64,000 nucleotides of DNA, taken from Gloeocapsa sp. PCC 7428. GTDB lineage: Bacteria; Cyanobacteriota; Cyanobacteriia; Cyanobacteriales; Chroococcidiopsidaceae. Made by a program: the position numbers and the translations under genes. The DNA lies in NCBI RefSeq assembly GCF_000317555.1, contig NC_019745.1, forward strand, positions 1,054,001 through 1,118,000, in the 5' to 3' direction. This document shows positions 10,634-21,353 of the stretch, piece by piece. Below the pieces are notes generated by a model. It was not told the DNA's origin, did no database searches, and saw only the letters and a program-made list of their open reading frames with translations. The first letter of the stretch is position 1. Each line of letters begins with the position of its first letter.

Positions 10634-10873
10634 CTACTTTTTCTTGTCGTCGCCTGTAGAGTCGGCTTCCATCATGCCGTACTTCCGTAAGAAGCGTTCT
10701 ACTCGACCTTCGGTGTCGATAATCTTTTGCGTACCTGTATAGAAAGGATGGTTGCCTGACCACACATCAACGTGTAGTTCGGGTTTAGTTGAACCAACAG
10801 TCGCAACAAGTTCACCATCACAGTAAACTTTTGCCTCAGGATACCACTGCGGATGAATATCAGATTTTGCCAT
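10634..10873 (-). CDS. rpmE: 50S ribosomal protein L31
   Basis: A 79-residue L31 with HPQWYPEAKVYCDGE and VDVWSGNHPFYTG. Only one Cys (C18) is present, so this is the zinc-free form without the CxxC pairs. The C-terminal tail EADSTGDDKKK is charged. It lies between rpsI and prfA, the usual cyanobacterial position. Confidence 0.95.
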   Translation of the reverse strand: MAKSDIHPQWYPEAKVYCDGELVATVGSTKPELHVDVWSGNHPFYTGTQKIIDTEGRVERFLRKYGMMEADSTGDDKKK

Positions 10874-10977
10874 TGTCTGTTTTCTTTGTAATTGCTTATA
10901 TCTATTGTAGCTTTTAGCCTTCAGCGCTCAGCATATTGACGAGCCACAAACCTCCAAAAGCTGATCGCTGATAATTT

Positions 10978-11394
10978 TTATCGCTTGGAGAACTGAGGAG
11001 CTTTCCGTGCTTTGTGTAAACCGTATTTCTTGCGCTCTTTTGCACGGGGATCGCGCGTTAAATAGCCTTCAGACTTTAGTGGCGAACGGTTTTCTGGATC
11101 GAGTTGACACAGAGCGCGGGCGACACCTAAACGAATTGAATCGGATTGTCCGGTTAAGCCACCACCGTGTGCCGTTACTAGGATATTGTATTCATTTTCT
11201 AGCCCCAGAGTTTCTAAAGGAGCTTTAGCGACTGCGAGGTAATTCGGGTTGAATTGGAAATACAAATCGCCTGGTTTACCGTTAACAATCATTTGTCCGT
11301 CACCAGGAACCAAGCGGACTCTAGCGACGGAAGATTTGCGGCGACCAGTGCCTCTATACATCACGCGATCGCTTGTTGTATCTGTTGCTTGCAT
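10978..11394 (-). CDS. rpsI: 30S ribosomal protein S9
   Basis: A 138-residue S9 with [14 protein letters not shown] near the N terminus and the Arg/Lys-rich tail ending QFSKR. In S9 that tail reaches the P-site tRNA. Its ATG overlaps the rplM stop by one base (TAATG), so the two are translationally coupled, as rplM-rpsI is in most bacteria. Confidence 0.96.
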   Translation of the reverse strand: MQATDTTSDRVMYRGTGRRKSSVARVRLVPGDGQMIVNGKPGDLYFQFNPNYLAVAKAPLETLGLENEYNILVTAHGGGLTGQSDSIRLGVARALCQLDPENRSPLKSEGYLTRDPRAKERKKYGLHKARKAPQFSKR

Positions 11395-11849
11395 TAGTTT
11401 TGTTCTCCTGGAATTGTTTGAATTTTAATTTCTTTTGGTTGTTGTGCTTGGTGAGGATGTTCTGCACCTGCGTAAACTTTTAGCTTGGTAAATAATTGAC
11501 GCCCTAAACTATTTTTAGGCAGCATTCCTTTAACTGCGTGTTCTACAATGCGCTCTGGTAGTCGCGATTGCAGTTGAGCAAAGGTTTCTGTTTTCATCCC
11601 GCCAGGACGTCCTGAGTGACGACGATAGAGCTTTTGGCTGCGCTTTTTCCCAGTAACAATCACTTTCTCAGCATTCACAACAATAACAAAGCCGCCTGTA
11701 TCCATGTGTGGCGTAAATTCTGGTGTATTTTTACCGCGCAAAATCATGGCGATTTCAGTTGCTAATCTGCCCAAGCGCTGGTCAGTTGCATCGACAACAT
11801 ACCACTCGCGTTCGATGGTATCTTGTGCTGGAACATACGTTTTGTTCAT
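11394..11849 (-). CDS. rplM: 50S ribosomal protein L13
   Basis: A 151-residue L13 with the family segments [26 protein letters not shown] and [13 protein letters not shown]. It lies 81 bases after truA and is coupled to rpsI by a one-base overlap. Confidence 0.96.
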   Translation of the reverse strand: MNKTYVPAQDTIEREWYVVDATDQRLGRLATEIAMILRGKNTPEFTPHMDTGGFVIVVNAEKVIVTGKKRSQKLYRRHSGRPGGMKTETFAQLQSRLPERIVEHAVKGMLPKNSLGRQLFTKLKVYAGAEHPHQAQQPKEIKIQTIPGEQN

Positions 11850-11930
11850 GGGTGTTTTCGTGTCCTTTAAATTTCAAATAACAAATAAATCAATGGTGTA
11901 TGATTTTGTTTACAAGCTCATTTGAAGCAT

Positions 11931-12824
11931 CTAAGTGTTGACATTTGAAGAGAGTACTTGGTCTAGCGCTTGCCTTTGTCCCCCTGCTGAAGAAACGTAG
12001 TTTGTATCTGGTAGCACCAACTGAGGTAAGGTGTCATACCAAACTTCTGGAGGAAAAGGAAAATCGCTATAGCCAACGCGGAGTAAGCACAAGCCTTGCG
12101 GTGGAGCCGCATATTTCACATTTTCGCGGCGTTGCTGTTGCCAAAGCTCAGTGAATTTCTCAAGTGATAAGCTACCTTTCCCCACATCGACAAGTAATCC
12201 TACTATTAACCGTACCATTCCATATAAAAAACCATCTGCTTGAATTTCTATATGGATAAATGGTCCTTGGCGATCGCACGTTACTGCTTGGACTTCTACC
12301 CATGAGTGCTTGCGACGCGACCCTGCGCGATGAAAAGCTGCTAAGTGATGTTTGCCAAGTAACGGCTGTAACGCAGCCCGAATCAGATTTTCGTCTAAGT
12401 TCGCATAGTAATAATGCCAACTAAACGGCTGAACAAACAAGTTAGGTCGGGCATCGGTATAGAGCGTATAACGATAACGTCGCCACTTGGCATCAAACCG
12501 AGCGTGCCAGTCGCTCTTAACAGCAGCAGAACCGCGAATCAAGATGTCTTGAGGAAGATAGCTATTGAGAATTGCTGCCCAACGTTCTGCCGGAATGGGA
12601 CCTGATGCATCAAAGTGTGCCACTTGTGCAGCAGCATGAACTCCTGTATCAGTACGCCCTGCACCATGCAGTGTGACAGGATAACCGAGTACGCGAGCGA
12701 TCGCATCTTCGATTTCTGCTTGTACTGTCCTTAATTTTAGTTGCCGCTGCCATCCATGAAAATGAGTACCCAAGTATTGAATGACTAGGGCTACTCGTTT
12801 TAGCTCGGATTTTGAGGCAATCAT
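11931..12824 (-). CDS. truA: tRNA pseudouridine synthase A
   Basis: Converts uridines 38-40 of the tRNA anticodon arm to pseudouridine. The protein of 297 residues has the catalytic motif GAGRTDTGVHA, with the nucleophilic Asp, near residue 59, and HYYYANLDENLIRAA downstream. The C-terminal 30 residues are Gln/Ser-rich and poorly conserved. Its place between rplQ and rplM is characteristic of cyanobacterial ribosomal clusters. Confidence 0.94.
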   Translation of the reverse strand: MIASKSELKRVALVIQYLGTHFHGWQRQLKLRTVQAEIEDAIARVLGYPVTLHGAGRTDTGVHAAAQVAHFDASGPIPAERWAAILNSYLPQDILIRGSAAVKSDWHARFDAKWRRYRYTLYTDARPNLFVQPFSWHYYYANLDENLIRAALQPLLGKHHLAAFHRAGSRRKHSWVEVQAVTCDRQGPFIHIEIQADGFLYGMVRLIVGLLVDVGKGSLSLEKFTELWQQQRRENVKYAAPPQGLCLLRVGYSDFPFPPEVWYDTLPQLVLPDTNYVSSAGGQRQALDQVLSSNVNT

Positions 12825-12842
12825 GCAACTATCTCACTGCAT

Positions 12843-13193
12843 CTACACGAGTTCAATAATCGCCATTTCGGCGTTATCGCCTCGACGTGGAACAGTGTGC
12901 AAAATTCGCGTATATCCACCAGCCCGACTACCGTAACGGCTAGGTGCTTGTTCAAACAAAGCATGAACAAGTTGTTTGTCATAAATATAGCCAAGTGCTT
13001 CTCGACGTGCAGCCAAGGAGCCATCTTTCGCTAAAGTAATCATTTTCTCGGCTTCTGACCGAACTGCTTTAGCGCGAACTGTAGTAGTCGTAATTCGTCC
13101 GTGACGAATTAACTCTGTTGTTAATGCTCTCAAAAGAGCGCGACGCTGATCAGCTGGTTTACCGAGTTTGTGAACACGACGACGGTGACGCAT
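12843..13193 (-). CDS. rplQ: 50S ribosomal protein L17
   Basis: A 116-residue L17 with the N-terminal family motif [20 protein letters not shown] and the C-terminal [21 protein letters not shown]. It follows rpoA by 71 bases, the conserved rpoA-rplQ order. Confidence 0.96.
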   Translation of the reverse strand: MRHRRRVHKLGKPADQRRALLRALTTELIRHGRITTTTVRAKAVRSEAEKMITLAKDGSLAARREALGYIYDKQLVHALFEQAPSRYGSRAGGYTRILHTVPRRGDNAEMAIIELV

Positions 13194-13264
13194 GGTGATG
13201 TTTACAATTTAAGGTGATGTGCAATGCTGTCTTGAGTTACTGCTAGCAACTTCATAACAGTCAA

Positions 13265-14212
13265 CTACGATGGTTTTGCGGACTTTTCATGCGGTAGCGT
13301 GATGCCTAAGCGATCTTGTAAGGCTTCGATGACTTCTTCTGCGGACTTCTGCCCAAAGTTTTTGATTTCTAGCAAATCTTCTTGGGTGTAATCTAATAAG
13401 TCTGCGACTGAGTTGACTTGCGCCCGCTTCAAGCAGTTGTAAGCTCTTACAGAAAGCTGAAGTTCTTCGATGGGAATTTGGCTAGTCGGATCTTCATCGG
13501 TCGGCGACTCATCTTTCATCGCCTCCAGCGAAATATCTTTGAGTGGGTTAAACAGATCGACCAAAATATTTGCAGCCGACGACAGCGCCTCTTGGGGAGT
13601 TAAGCTACCATTTGTCCAAATCTCTAGAATCAAGCGGTCTTTCTGCAACGAACCATCAACGCGAGCATCTTCGACACTATAGTTGACTTTGCGTACCGGC
13701 ATAAAAATCGAGTCGATTTGGAGAAAGTCTAAAGCAGTAGCTTCATCGCGCCCCCGCTCAACTGTACGATAGCCTTTACCGCGATCAATCCGAAATTCCA
13801 TTTCGAGTTTCGCACCCTCAGCAACGGTTGCGACGTACTGACTTGGGTCGATAATTTCTACCTCGGATGGAAGGTCGAAGTGTTCAGCTGTTACGGTTGC
13901 AGGTCCTGTTACGAGTAAGCGCCCAATTTGCGGTTGCGAAGAGTAGCTTTTAAGAACAATTTCTTTCATGCGCATGAGAATCTCTAGCACATCTTCCCGA
14001 ACACCTGGAATTGTGGCAAATTCATGACTGACGCCAGCAATCCGAACGGCTGTAATTGCTGTTCCTTCTAGATTAGATAGTAAAATCCGTCTTAACGCGT
14101 TACCTACGGTCGTTCCTTGACCGCGATCGAGAGGTTCCAGGACAAATCTACTGTATTGACTCCGATTCTCTAGCGTATTAGACTCGACACATTCAATTTG
14201 AAACTGCGCCAC
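13265..14212 (-). CDS. rpoA: RNA polymerase subunit alpha
   Basis: A 315-residue alpha subunit. The N-terminal dimerisation domain (about 1-230) has GQGTTVGNALRRILLSNL. The C-terminal domain (about 245-310), which binds UP elements and activators, has LSVRAYNCLKRAQVNSV and LLEIKNFGQKSAEEV. The start is GTG at 14212, preceded by a good Shine-Dalgarno GGGAGG about 8 bases upstream. The gene is separated from rpsK by about 200 bases; rpsD is not between them, as usual for cyanobacteria. Confidence 0.96.
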   Translation of the reverse strand: MAQFQIECVESNTLENRSQYSRFVLEPLDRGQGTTVGNALRRILLSNLEGTAITAVRIAGVSHEFATIPGVREDVLEILMRMKEIVLKSYSSQPQIGRLLVTGPATVTAEHFDLPSEVEIIDPSQYVATVAEGAKLEMEFRIDRGKGYRTVERGRDEATALDFLQIDSIFMPVRKVNYSVEDARVDGSLQKDRLILEIWTNGSLTPQEALSSAANILVDLFNPLKDISLEAMKDESPTDEDPTSQIPIEELQLSVRAYNCLKRAQVNSVADLLDYTQEDLLEIKNFGQKSAEEVIEALQDRLGITLPHEKSAKPS

Positions 14213-14413
14213 GGAGTGACCTCCCTTAGTAATTTAGATGCCAATCTAGGCAAATATGCCTAATTTAAATGCGCAAATGCCTCGTCGCCACTGTTTCATC
14301 AACGGCGGCTACCGCAAACGAGACAATGTGCTTTGTCTTTACAAAATGGGTTTTTGGCTTGCCTCAAAAGCTTGCTCAAGCAAAATTTAAGAATGCTGCC
14401 GCATTAACTTAAA

Positions 14414-14806
14414 TTAGACTCGACGGCGCTTTGGCGGACGGCAACCGTTGTGAGGAATTGGGGTAATATCTCGAATTAGCGTGATTTCTAACCCTGCTCC
14501 TTGCAGTGCCCGAATTGCTGTTTCTCGACCTGCGCCAGGTCCGCTCACCATGACTTCAATTTGACGCATACCTTGGTCAGTTGCTTGTCGGGCTGCACTT
14601 TCTGCTGCTGTTTGCGCAGCATAGGGAGTTCCTTTTTTTGCTCCTTTAAAGCCACTCGAACCGGCTGAAGCCCAAGAGATAACGTCGCCGTTTTGGTCAG
14701 CAATCGTGACGATACTGTTGTTGAAAGTGGATTGGATGTAAGCAATGCCATTCGGAACATTGCGTTTTTGCTTTTTCGTACCTGATTTTTTCTGTTGTCG
14801 CGCCAT
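14414..14806 (-). CDS. rpsK: 30S ribosomal protein S11
   Basis: A 130-residue S11, a component of the 30S platform. Markers are [30 protein letters not shown] and the C-terminal [18 protein letters not shown]. It follows rpsM after 58 bases. Confidence 0.96.
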   Translation of the reverse strand: MARQQKKSGTKKQKRNVPNGIAYIQSTFNNSIVTIADQNGDVISWASAGSSGFKGAKKGTPYAAQTAAESAARQATDQGMRQIEVMVSGPGAGRETAIRALQGAGLEITLIRDITPIPHNGCRPPKRRRV

Positions 14807-14864
14807 AATACTAAGAAATAATTGGCTTGGTTTTTCGTGGGAGTTTCACTGAACGAGTTAAGTT

Positions 14865-15245
14865 TTACTTACCAGGGGCTTTCTTTTTACCTGCTACGGT
14901 TTGACGTCTACCACGGCGAGTCCGTGCATTTGTCCGCGTCCGTTGTCCGCGTACAGGTAGACCCATGCGATGGCGACGACCACGATAAGTACCAATATCG
15001 ACTAAGCGCTTGATGTTCATTGCTTCCAAGCGTCTTAAGTCACCTTCGACTTGATAGTTGCTTTCGATCGCACTTCTTAATGCTGCAACATCGGTGTCGC
15101 TTAAATCTTTGACGCGAGTATCTGGATTAACACCCGTTTGTGCCAAAACTTCTTTTGAGCGAGTTAGCCCAATTCCATATATGTAAGTCAGACCGATTTC
15201 AACACGCTTATCGCGTGGAAGGTCTACACCTGCAATTCTTGCCAC
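14865..15245 (-). CDS. rpsM: 30S ribosomal protein S13
   Basis: A 126-residue S13, a head protein touching the P-site tRNA and the B1 intersubunit bridge. It begins [20 protein letters not shown], has YGIGLTRS, and ends in the basic tail [18 protein letters not shown]. The start is GTG at 15245, with AGGGAG about 10 bases upstream. Confidence 0.96.
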   Translation of the reverse strand: MARIAGVDLPRDKRVEIGLTYIYGIGLTRSKEVLAQTGVNPDTRVKDLSDTDVAALRSAIESNYQVEGDLRRLEAMNIKRLVDIGTYRGRRHRMGLPVRGQRTRTNARTRRGRRQTVAGKKKAPGK

Positions 15246-15329
15246 AATGAATTTCTCCCTGTTCCTGCGATCGCTACGATAATGTTTGAAGATGCCTCTA
15301 AGGACGTCACACTTGTACTGTGCTAGTGT

Positions 15330-15443
15330 TTAGCCTTGGCGTTGCTTATGTTTGGGATTTTCGCAAATTACCATTACCCGACCTTTGCGGCGGATAATAC
15401 TGCATTTTTCGCAGATTTTCTTGACTGATGCTCTAACTTTCAT
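15330..15443 (-). CDS. rpmJ: 50S ribosomal protein L36
   Basis: A 37-residue L36 whose first residues are [14 protein letters not shown] and which ends KHKQRQG. The zinc-ribbon ligands C11, C14, C27 and H32 are all present. It lies between infA and rpsM, its standard place. ATG 15443 is preceded by AAAGGAAAAA. Confidence 0.95.
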   Translation of the reverse strand: MKVRASVKKICEKCSIIRRKGRVMVICENPKHKQRQG

Positions 15444-15550
15444 TTTTTCCTTTATTACAAACTCTATATTATATCAATATTTTTATGAGTGAAGCAAGGA
15501 GCGAGGAGTGCGCTTATCAGCCAAAAACTGCTGCTAGACTTGAAAGAATG

Positions 15551-15775
15551 CTATTTCTTGCGCAAACGGTACGTGATTCTTCCTTTTGTTAAATCGTATG
15601 GCGTTAGTTCCACTTTGACGCGATCACCAGGTAAAATTTTGATATAGTTACGCCGGATCTTGCCAGAAATGTGTGCTAAAACATTAAAACCATTGTCAAG
15701 GTCTACCCGAAACATCGCATTGGGCAATGACTCGGTGACTGTGCCTTCCATCTCAATTAAATCTTGTTTAGACAA
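15551..15775 (-). CDS. infA: Translation initiation factor IF-1
   Basis: A 74-residue OB-fold factor that occupies the A site during initiation. The sequence [13 protein letters not shown] through [10 protein letters not shown] is full length. The start codon is TTG (15775): the conserved N terminus MSKQDLIE begins there, GAGG lies about 10 bases upstream, and the next in-frame ATG would remove a conserved strand. The gene is 233 bases downstream of adk. Confidence 0.95.
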
Positions 15776-16008
15776 TTTAAACTTTCCTCAACTCAACACG
15801 CTGCTATAAAGTAAAGCAGCTAATCGTATCATCTTCGTTATCGATTGATGACGAGTATTAAAATATCCCAGCATATCATTAATATATCTTATTAAAGATT
15901 GACTTGGGATTTGAGATATCAAACCAGAAGCTGGCAGTAAGCGGTAATATTTAATCGTACTAGATGTATTACTGCCAACTGCCATAAGCGCCTTTAAGAT
16001 ACCTTTCT

Positions 16009-16566
16009 TTAAGAATCAATTACAGCGAGTAATTCCGCAGTAACTTCCTCCAAAGATTGATTACCATTAACAGAGACAAGTTGCTGGCGATCGCGGTAAT
16101 AGTCGATTAACGGAGCAGTTTGCTCGCGGTACACTTCTAAACGCCGACGAATAACATCTTCGTTATCATCTGCACGACCGCGCCCTAAAAGTCTTGCCAT
16201 GAGTACATCGTCTGGTACTTCTAAATTGATAACTCGAACATGGCGATCGCTGTGCTTTTGTTGAAGCAATTCATCCAAGAAGCTTGCTTGACTCACCTTG
16301 CGCGGAAATCCATCTAAAATCCAGCCGTGCTCAACATCAGGTTCATCGAGCCGTTCCTCAACTAAGTCGTTGACTAATTGATCGGGAACTAATTCACCCC
16401 GCGAAACATAATCTTGCGCTTTCACCCCCAAAGGTGTTTGCCTTTGCATTGCTTGGCGCAAAATATCGCCAGTGGAAATATGAGGAATATTCCTGTGATG
16501 AGCCAAAGTTTGAGCTTGAGTACCTTTACCCGCGCCAGGCGCTCCCAGGAAAATCAATCGCGTCAC
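16009..16566 (-). CDS. adk: Adenylate kinase (short-LID form)
   Basis: Balances AMP, ADP and ATP. The protein of 185 residues has the P-loop GAPGAGKGTQ at about residues 8-17, the AMP-binding ISTGDILR, and DGFPRKVSQA. The LID region is short (LLGRGRADDNEDVIRRRL), lacking the roughly 30-residue insert of the 214-residue enzymes, as in many cyanobacteria. It starts with GTG, which overlaps the secY stop (TAGTG), so translation is coupled. Confidence 0.95.
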   Translation of the reverse strand: MTRLIFLGAPGAGKGTQAQTLAHHRNIPHISTGDILRQAMQRQTPLGVKAQDYVSRGELVPDQLVNDLVEERLDEPDVEHGWILDGFPRKVSQASFLDELLQQKHSDRHVRVINLEVPDDVLMARLLGRGRADDNEDVIRRRLEVYREQTAPLIDYYRDRQQLVSVNGNQSLEEVTAELLAVIDS

Positions 16567-17879
16567 TATTGTTTCACCATTCCTTCATAACGTTGGGAAA
16601 TCACATAAGTTTGAATTTGCTTTGCTGTGTCAATAGCAACACCAACTAGAATGAGCAAAGACGTTGCGCCTAGACCTTGGAAAGTACGAACTTGAGTCGC
16701 GCTTTCTACAGCAGTCGGAACAATTGCGACCAAACCTAAAAAGATTGCGCCTAAAAAAGTTAAACGGTTCAAGACGCGTTCGACGTATTCACTTGTAGCT
16801 CTCCCAGGACGAATTCCAGGAATCGTAGCGCCCATTTTCTTTAAGTTTTGCGCTAAATCTACCGGATTAACGATTAATGTGGCGTAGAAGTAGCTGAAGA
16901 ACAGAATTAAAACGAGATAAGCAAGCGCATAAACCCAAGGTGTAGGACCATTGGGGCTAAGATAATTGGCAATTCTTAAGAGAAACTCGTTACGGGTAAA
17001 ACTCGCCAACGAAGCGGGCAAAATCAGAACAGCAGAAGCAAAAATGATTGGCATAACGCCGCCTTGGTTGAGCCGCAAGGGTAGGTAGCTACGCTGTTCT
17101 TGGAAAAAGCGTCGCCCAACTTGTCTACGTGCAGAAATAATCGGAATGCGGCGGGTTCCTTCTTGAACGAAGACAATCCCGACAATCATAACGAGGAAGA
17201 CTAAGAGCAGAACAACAACGCCGCCTACCGCTTCTCTGCTACCCGTTTGCGCAAATGCGATCGTGTCTCCTAATGCTCTTGGAAGTGAAGCAACAATATT
17301 GACAAAAATCAAAAGCGATGCGCCGTTACCAACACCGCGTTCGGTGATTAATTCCGATGCCCACATAATGAACATCGAACCTGCGGTGAGTGCGATCGCC
17401 GTTTGAGCAACAAAAATAGGTCCTGGGTTGAAAGCATACGGTTGCAGCCAAAAAGCCGCAATAAAAATACTTTGGAGAATAGCCCAACCTAAGGAAACAT
17501 AGCGCGTGATTTGGGAAATTTTCCGCCGTCCAGCTTCACCTTCATTTTTCTGAAGATTTTCTAAAGCTGGGATAGCAGCGGTCAATAATTGGATGATAAT
17601 AGAAGCATTAATGTACGGCAAAATTCCTAGAGCAAAGACTCCCAGCGTTGAAAGTCCGCCTCCAGAAAAGATATCTAAGAAACCGAATAAAGCATTATTG
17701 CCAGATTGACTTGCTTGGGCGAACAAAGCGCGATTAATTCCTGGGACAGGCAAAAACACGCCAAGACGAGCCAAAATTAAAATACCAACAGTCACAAGCA
17801 GCCGCCTTCGCAAACCAGCTGCTTGTGCCATCTGCATAAAAGTTTCTTGTGCCGTTGGGGCTTTGTCTCTGCTAATCAT
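16566..17879 (-). CDS. secY: Protein translocase subunit SecY
   Basis: A 437-residue core of the Sec channel with ten membrane helices. Markers are VPGINRALF, GGGLSTLGVFALGILPYINASI, and the cytoplasmic loop RRIPIISARRQVGRR used by SecA and ribosomes. Cyanobacteria use the same SecY in the plasma and thylakoid membranes. It lies between rplO and adk. Confidence 0.96.
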   Translation of the reverse strand: MISRDKAPTAQETFMQMAQAAGLRRRLLVTVGILILARLGVFLPVPGINRALFAQASQSGNNALFGFLDIFSGGGLSTLGVFALGILPYINASIIIQLLTAAIPALENLQKNEGEAGRRKISQITRYVSLGWAILQSIFIAAFWLQPYAFNPGPIFVAQTAIALTAGSMFIMWASELITERGVGNGASLLIFVNIVASLPRALGDTIAFAQTGSREAVGGVVVLLLVFLVMIVGIVFVQEGTRRIPIISARRQVGRRFFQEQRSYLPLRLNQGGVMPIIFASAVLILPASLASFTRNEFLLRIANYLSPNGPTPWVYALAYLVLILFFSYFYATLIVNPVDLAQNLKKMGATIPGIRPGRATSEYVERVLNRLTFLGAIFLGLVAIVPTAVESATQVRTFQGLGATSLLILVGVAIDTAKQIQTYVISQRYEGMVKQ

Positions 17880-17950
17880 AAAGAGGTACCTTTTTGGGAA
17901 TCCAGCTGGGTTTGTTTAAGGTACTCGTCTACCAAAAAACAGGGCTTCGA

Positions 17951-18403
17951 TCATTTGGATTCGAGGACTTCACAATTTCCACCAGCTGCTGTGATTTTCT
18001 CACGCGCTTGTTTGGTGAAAGCTGCGGCTTGAACTCGTAAGGGAATATTAATTTCCCCGTCTCCCAAAATTTTCAGTGGTCCCTGTACAGCAGTAAGAAT
18101 ACCAGCTTCGCGTAAGGAAGCTAGATTGACTTCTGTATTGGCAGGAAGTGATGCCAGCTTATATACATTGATCGTAGTGTACTGCTTACGATTAACGATC
18201 GGAAAGCCTTTGAGCTTGGGAATGCGCCGATACAGAGGTTGTTGACCGCCTTCAAAGCCTGGTCGGGTACTGCTACCTGAACGAGCTTTTTGCCCGCGCA
18301 TACCTAGACCAGCACTTGCTCCTTGACCTGCCGAAATACCGCGCCCAACACGACGGCGGCGTTTTTTTGAGCCTGCTTGAGGCTTAGGATCAGTTAGTCT
18401 CAT
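17951..18403 (-). CDS. rplO: 50S ribosomal protein L15
   Basis: A 150-residue L15 with the Gly/Arg-rich N-terminal extension ([20 protein letters not shown]) and [18 protein letters not shown]. It follows rpsE directly; rpmD (L30), present between them in many bacteria, is missing here as in other cyanobacteria. Confidence 0.96.
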   Translation of the reverse strand: MRLTDPKPQAGSKKRRRRVGRGISAGQGASAGLGMRGQKARSGSSTRPGFEGGQQPLYRRIPKLKGFPIVNRKQYTTINVYKLASLPANTEVNLASLREAGILTAVQGPLKILGDGEINIPLRVQAAAFTKQAREKITAAGGNCEVLESK

Positions 18404-18438
18404 TAACTTGATACTCGTTTTGAGTTGGACAAAATTGA

Positions 18439-18966
18439 TTAAGCGTAGAGGTTTTCAATTGGGACGCCACGCTCTTCTGCAACTTCGGAGAAAGTCCGTA
18501 AGGTAGATAGCGCGTTAACCGCCGCACGAGCGTTGTTGAGTGGGTTATTCGAGCCGAGTTGCTTAGCTAAAACATTACGCACGCCAGCAAGTTCTAGCAC
18601 GGTACGAACCGCACCACCCGCGATGACTCCTGTTCCTGGGGCAGCAGGGCGCATCATCACTTGTGCGCCACCACCACTTCCATTGATAGGATGGGGAATC
18701 GAGTTGGAATTAGTGAGTGGAACATCGACAAGATGCTTTTTGCCATCGGCGACACCTTTTTTTACTGCCCCGATCACATCTCCAGCCTTGCCTACGCCGA
18801 TTCCGACTTGACCGCGTTCATTTCCAACTGCGACAACTGCACGAAAGCTGAGTTTTTTACCACCTTTTACTACCTTGCTGACACGGCGAATTTGAATAAC
18901 TCGCTCTTGCCAGTTCGTTTCTTTTTCTTTTACACGGTTACTTTTACGACGACCACCAGTTGCCAT
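18439..18966 (-). CDS. rpsE: 30S ribosomal protein S5
   Basis: A 175-residue S5 with [18 protein letters not shown] (start of the double-stranded RNA-binding half) and [19 protein letters not shown] in the C-terminal half. S5 lines the mRNA entry channel and contributes to decoding accuracy. It lies between rplR and rplO. Confidence 0.96.
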   Translation of the reverse strand: MATGGRRKSNRVKEKETNWQERVIQIRRVSKVVKGGKKLSFRAVVAVGNERGQVGIGVGKAGDVIGAVKKGVADGKKHLVDVPLTNSNSIPHPINGSGGGAQVMMRPAAPGTGVIAGGAVRTVLELAGVRNVLAKQLGSNNPLNNARAAVNALSTLRTFSEVAEERGVPIENLYA

Positions 18967-19026
18967 AGTTTGTATCCTTCTTAAGTATTTTTATGCTCTG
19001 TTGCTAATGGTTAGCTCCTGGCACAA

Positions 19027-19389
19027 TTAAAAATCTAACCCTGCTTCGCGTGCCGCTTCGGCTAAGGCTTTTACACGACCATGATACAAGTTTCCCCCAC
19101 GGTCAAAGACGACTCTGGAGATACCTTTTTCGAGCGATCGCTGCGCAATTAATTTGCCTACCTCAGTAGAGGCTTCACAAGTTGCGCCAGATTTCAACGA
19201 TTGCTTCAAAGTCGGCTCTAGCGACGAAGCCGAAACAAGCGTGTGATGTTGTGTATCGTCAATCACTTGAGCATAAATATGCTGATGCGAACGAAACACA
19301 GCTAAGCGAGGACGTTCTTGAGAACCGCTAACTTTTCCTCGGATGCGGCGATGTCGAATCTTTTTAGATTCTCTACGATCTAACTTCAT
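19027..19389 (-). CDS. rplR: 50S ribosomal protein L18
   Basis: A 120-residue 5S-rRNA-binding protein. Markers are [20 protein letters not shown] and [20 protein letters not shown]. Its ATG overlaps the rplF stop by one base. Confidence 0.96.
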   Translation of the reverse strand: MKLDRRESKKIRHRRIRGKVSGSQERPRLAVFRSHQHIYAQVIDDTQHHTLVSASSLEPTLKQSLKSGATCEASTEVGKLIAQRSLEKGISRVVFDRGGNLYHGRVKALAEAAREAGLDF

Positions 19390-19928
19390 TACTTCTTACC
19401 TGCCTTACCAGCTTTACGTCTGACAAATTCACCAGAATAGCGAATGCCTTTGCCTTTATATGGTTCGGGCGGACGAACATCGCGAATTTTTGCCGCCGTA
19501 TTGCCTACCAGTTCTTTATCAAAACCAGTCACAATGACGTTCGTATTGTTTTCTACAGCGATTTGAATTCCTTCAGGAGGTTCGATTTGTACTGGATGGC
19601 TGTATCCTACGTTCAGCGTTAGGTTGCGACCTTGAACCGCCGCACGATAGCCGACTCCTTGAATTTCTAACCGACGTTGAAATCCTTGCGAGACTCCATC
19701 GACCATATTGGCAACCAACGTGCGTGCCAAACCATGCATCTGGCGGGCGGTACGCGAGTCATCTTTTCTTTTAACGAGTAGCGTATCGCCTTCTTGCTCA
19801 ATCGTTACTGCGGATGGCAGTTCGCGTGAAAGTTCGCCTTTTGGTCCTTTAACTGTAACTTGTGACCCGTCAAGAGTGACTTGTACTTTGGCGGGAATCG
19901 CGATTGGGCGCTTACCAATTCGAGACAT
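19389..19928 (-). CDS. rplF: 50S ribosomal protein L6
   Basis: A 179-residue L6 beginning [17 protein letters not shown] and carrying the C-terminal signature [16 protein letters not shown]. It lies near the factor-binding site of the large subunit. It is coupled to rplR by a one-base overlap. Confidence 0.96.
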   Translation of the reverse strand: MSRIGKRPIAIPAKVQVTLDGSQVTVKGPKGELSRELPSAVTIEQEGDTLLVKRKDDSRTARQMHGLARTLVANMVDGVSQGFQRRLEIQGVGYRAAVQGRNLTLNVGYSHPVQIEPPEGIQIAVENNTNVIVTGFDKELVGNTAAKIRDVRPPEPYKGKGIRYSGEFVRRKAGKAGKK

Positions 19929-19976
19929 GACTTATTAACTCCTAATCAACTAGCAATGTGTTGTGAGCTAGCTGTT

Positions 19977-20378
19977 TTACCAAACATAGCAAAGCACTTC
20001 ACCGCCTAAGCCTTGACGTCGGGCTTCGCGATCGGTCATGATGCCGCTAGAAGTCGAAATAATCGCAATACCAATTCCACCGAGTACGCGTGGTAACTCT
20101 TTGCGGTTTGAGTAAACGCGTAAACCAGGTTTACTTATGCGCTTCAACGCAGTAATCAAAGGCTGGCGATTTTTACCTTTGTATTTGAGCGAGATGACTA
20201 AGTTACGTTTTACGCCTTCGCCCACCTCTTCAAAATCGGCGATAAACCCTTCTTCTCTTAACACTTGAGCAATGCTGCGGGTCATCTTTGTGGCTGGTAT
20301 CTGTGTTGTCTGATGCCGCGCCATATTAGCATTGCGGATGCGCGTCAGCATATCTGCAATTGTGTCGTTAGCCGCCAT
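19977..20378 (-). CDS. rpsH: 30S ribosomal protein S8
   Basis: A 133-residue S8 with [18 protein letters not shown] at the start and the C-terminal [18 protein letters not shown]8 binds helix 21 of 16S rRNA. rpsN (S14), which lies between rplE and rpsH in many bacteria, is absent. Confidence 0.96.
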   Translation of the reverse strand: MAANDTIADMLTRIRNANMARHQTTQIPATKMTRSIAQVLREEGFIADFEEVGEGVKRNLVISLKYKGKNRQPLITALKRISKPGLRVYSNRKELPRVLGGIGIAIISTSSGIMTDREARRQGLGGEVLCYVW

Positions 20379-20397
20379 CGTTTCCTCTTAATAAACT

Positions 20398-20943
20398 TTA
20401 TTGATCCCGAAAAGGCATTCCCATTGCTTTGAGTAATGCGCGACCTTCTTCATCGTTTTTTGCTGTTGTGATGATGGAAATATCCATACCTCGGATTTGG
20501 TCGATGCTGTCGTAATCAACTTCTGGGAAAATAAGTTGTTCGCGGACGCCGAGGGTATAGTTACCACGACCATCAAAGCTTTTGGGGCTAATACCACGAA
20601 AGTCGCGAATGCGCGGTAACGCTAGGTTGACGAGTCGATCGACAAAGGCGTACATTCGTTCGCCGCGTAATGTCACCATCAATCCCACTGGCATACCTTG
20701 GCGAATTTTGAAGCCAGCGATCGCCTTTTTCGCGCGTGTCACAACGGGTTTTTGACCTGTAATTGTGGCAATCTCGTTAATCGACGATTCGAGCGCTTTC
20801 GCATTTTGTGCGGCTTCGCCCAAACCTCGGTTTACCGTTACTTTTACAAGCTTTGGCACCTGATGGATATTCGTGTATTGAAATTGCTCCATCAGCTGCG
20901 GGACTATTTTTTCTTGGTATAAGGTTTTGAGTCGTGCTGTCAT
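20398..20943 (-). CDS. rplE: 50S ribosomal protein L5
   Basis: A 181-residue L5, part of the 5S RNP with L18. Markers are [39 protein letters not shown] and [14 protein letters not shown]. It lies between rplX and rpsH. Confidence 0.96.
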   Translation of the reverse strand: MTARLKTLYQEKIVPQLMEQFQYTNIHQVPKLVKVTVNRGLGEAAQNAKALESSINEIATITGQKPVVTRAKKAIAGFKIRQGMPVGLMVTLRGERMYAFVDRLVNLALPRIRDFRGISPKSFDGRGNYTLGVREQLIFPEVDYDSIDQIRGMDISIITTAKNDEEGRALLKAMGMPFRDQ

Positions 20944-20996
20944 AGTTTTTACTTCTACTACTTCCTGGTCTTGGTCAGGAAAACTTAGCTTTAAAG

Positions 20997-21353
20997 CTAT
21001 TTATCAAGGATTTCACCAGTTTTTTTGAGCATTCGGACTTTACGACCTTGCTCATTAAAGGTGTAGCAAACGCGACTTGCAACGTTTTGCTTTGTCGAGT
21101 AGAGCATGACGTTAGAACTGTGGATCGGAGCTTCTGAGGTCACGATTCGACCGGATTCACCTTCTTGTGTCGGTTTGACGTGCTTGGTTTTGATATTCAC
21201 GCCTTTAACGATGACTTTGCTTAACTTGGGATACGTCTTGAGGACTTCGCCGACTTTGCCTTTGTCACTACCTGAGATGACTTGTACCGTATCTCCGGTT
21301 TTGACGTGCATTTTGTGGCGAATCGGCGCATTCCCGTTCTTATGTGCAGCCAT
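20997..21353 (-). CDS. rplX: 50S ribosomal protein L24
   Basis: A 118-residue assembly-initiator protein with a KOW motif ([20 protein letters not shown]) at about residues 18-37. Its ATG overlaps the rplN stop (TAATG). Confidence 0.95.
   Translation of the reverse strand: MAAHKNGNAPIRHKMHVKTGDTVQVISGSDKGKVGEVLKTYPKLSKVIVKGVNIKTKHVKPTQEGESGRIVTSEAPIHSSNVMLYSTKQNVASRVCYTFNEQGRKVRMLKKTGEILDK

Noticed and set aside
10600-10640. A tRNA T-arm-like GGTTCGACTA near the rpmE-prfA spacer.
   Set aside because: No acceptor stem, D-arm or anticodon arm can be built around it.
15788-15985. A 65-codon open frame between adk and infA on the operon strand.
   Set aside because: It has an ATG and a weak AAGG upstream, but no recognisable family, and cyanobacterial adk-infA pairs normally have nothing between them. 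Could be revisited with ribosome profiling.
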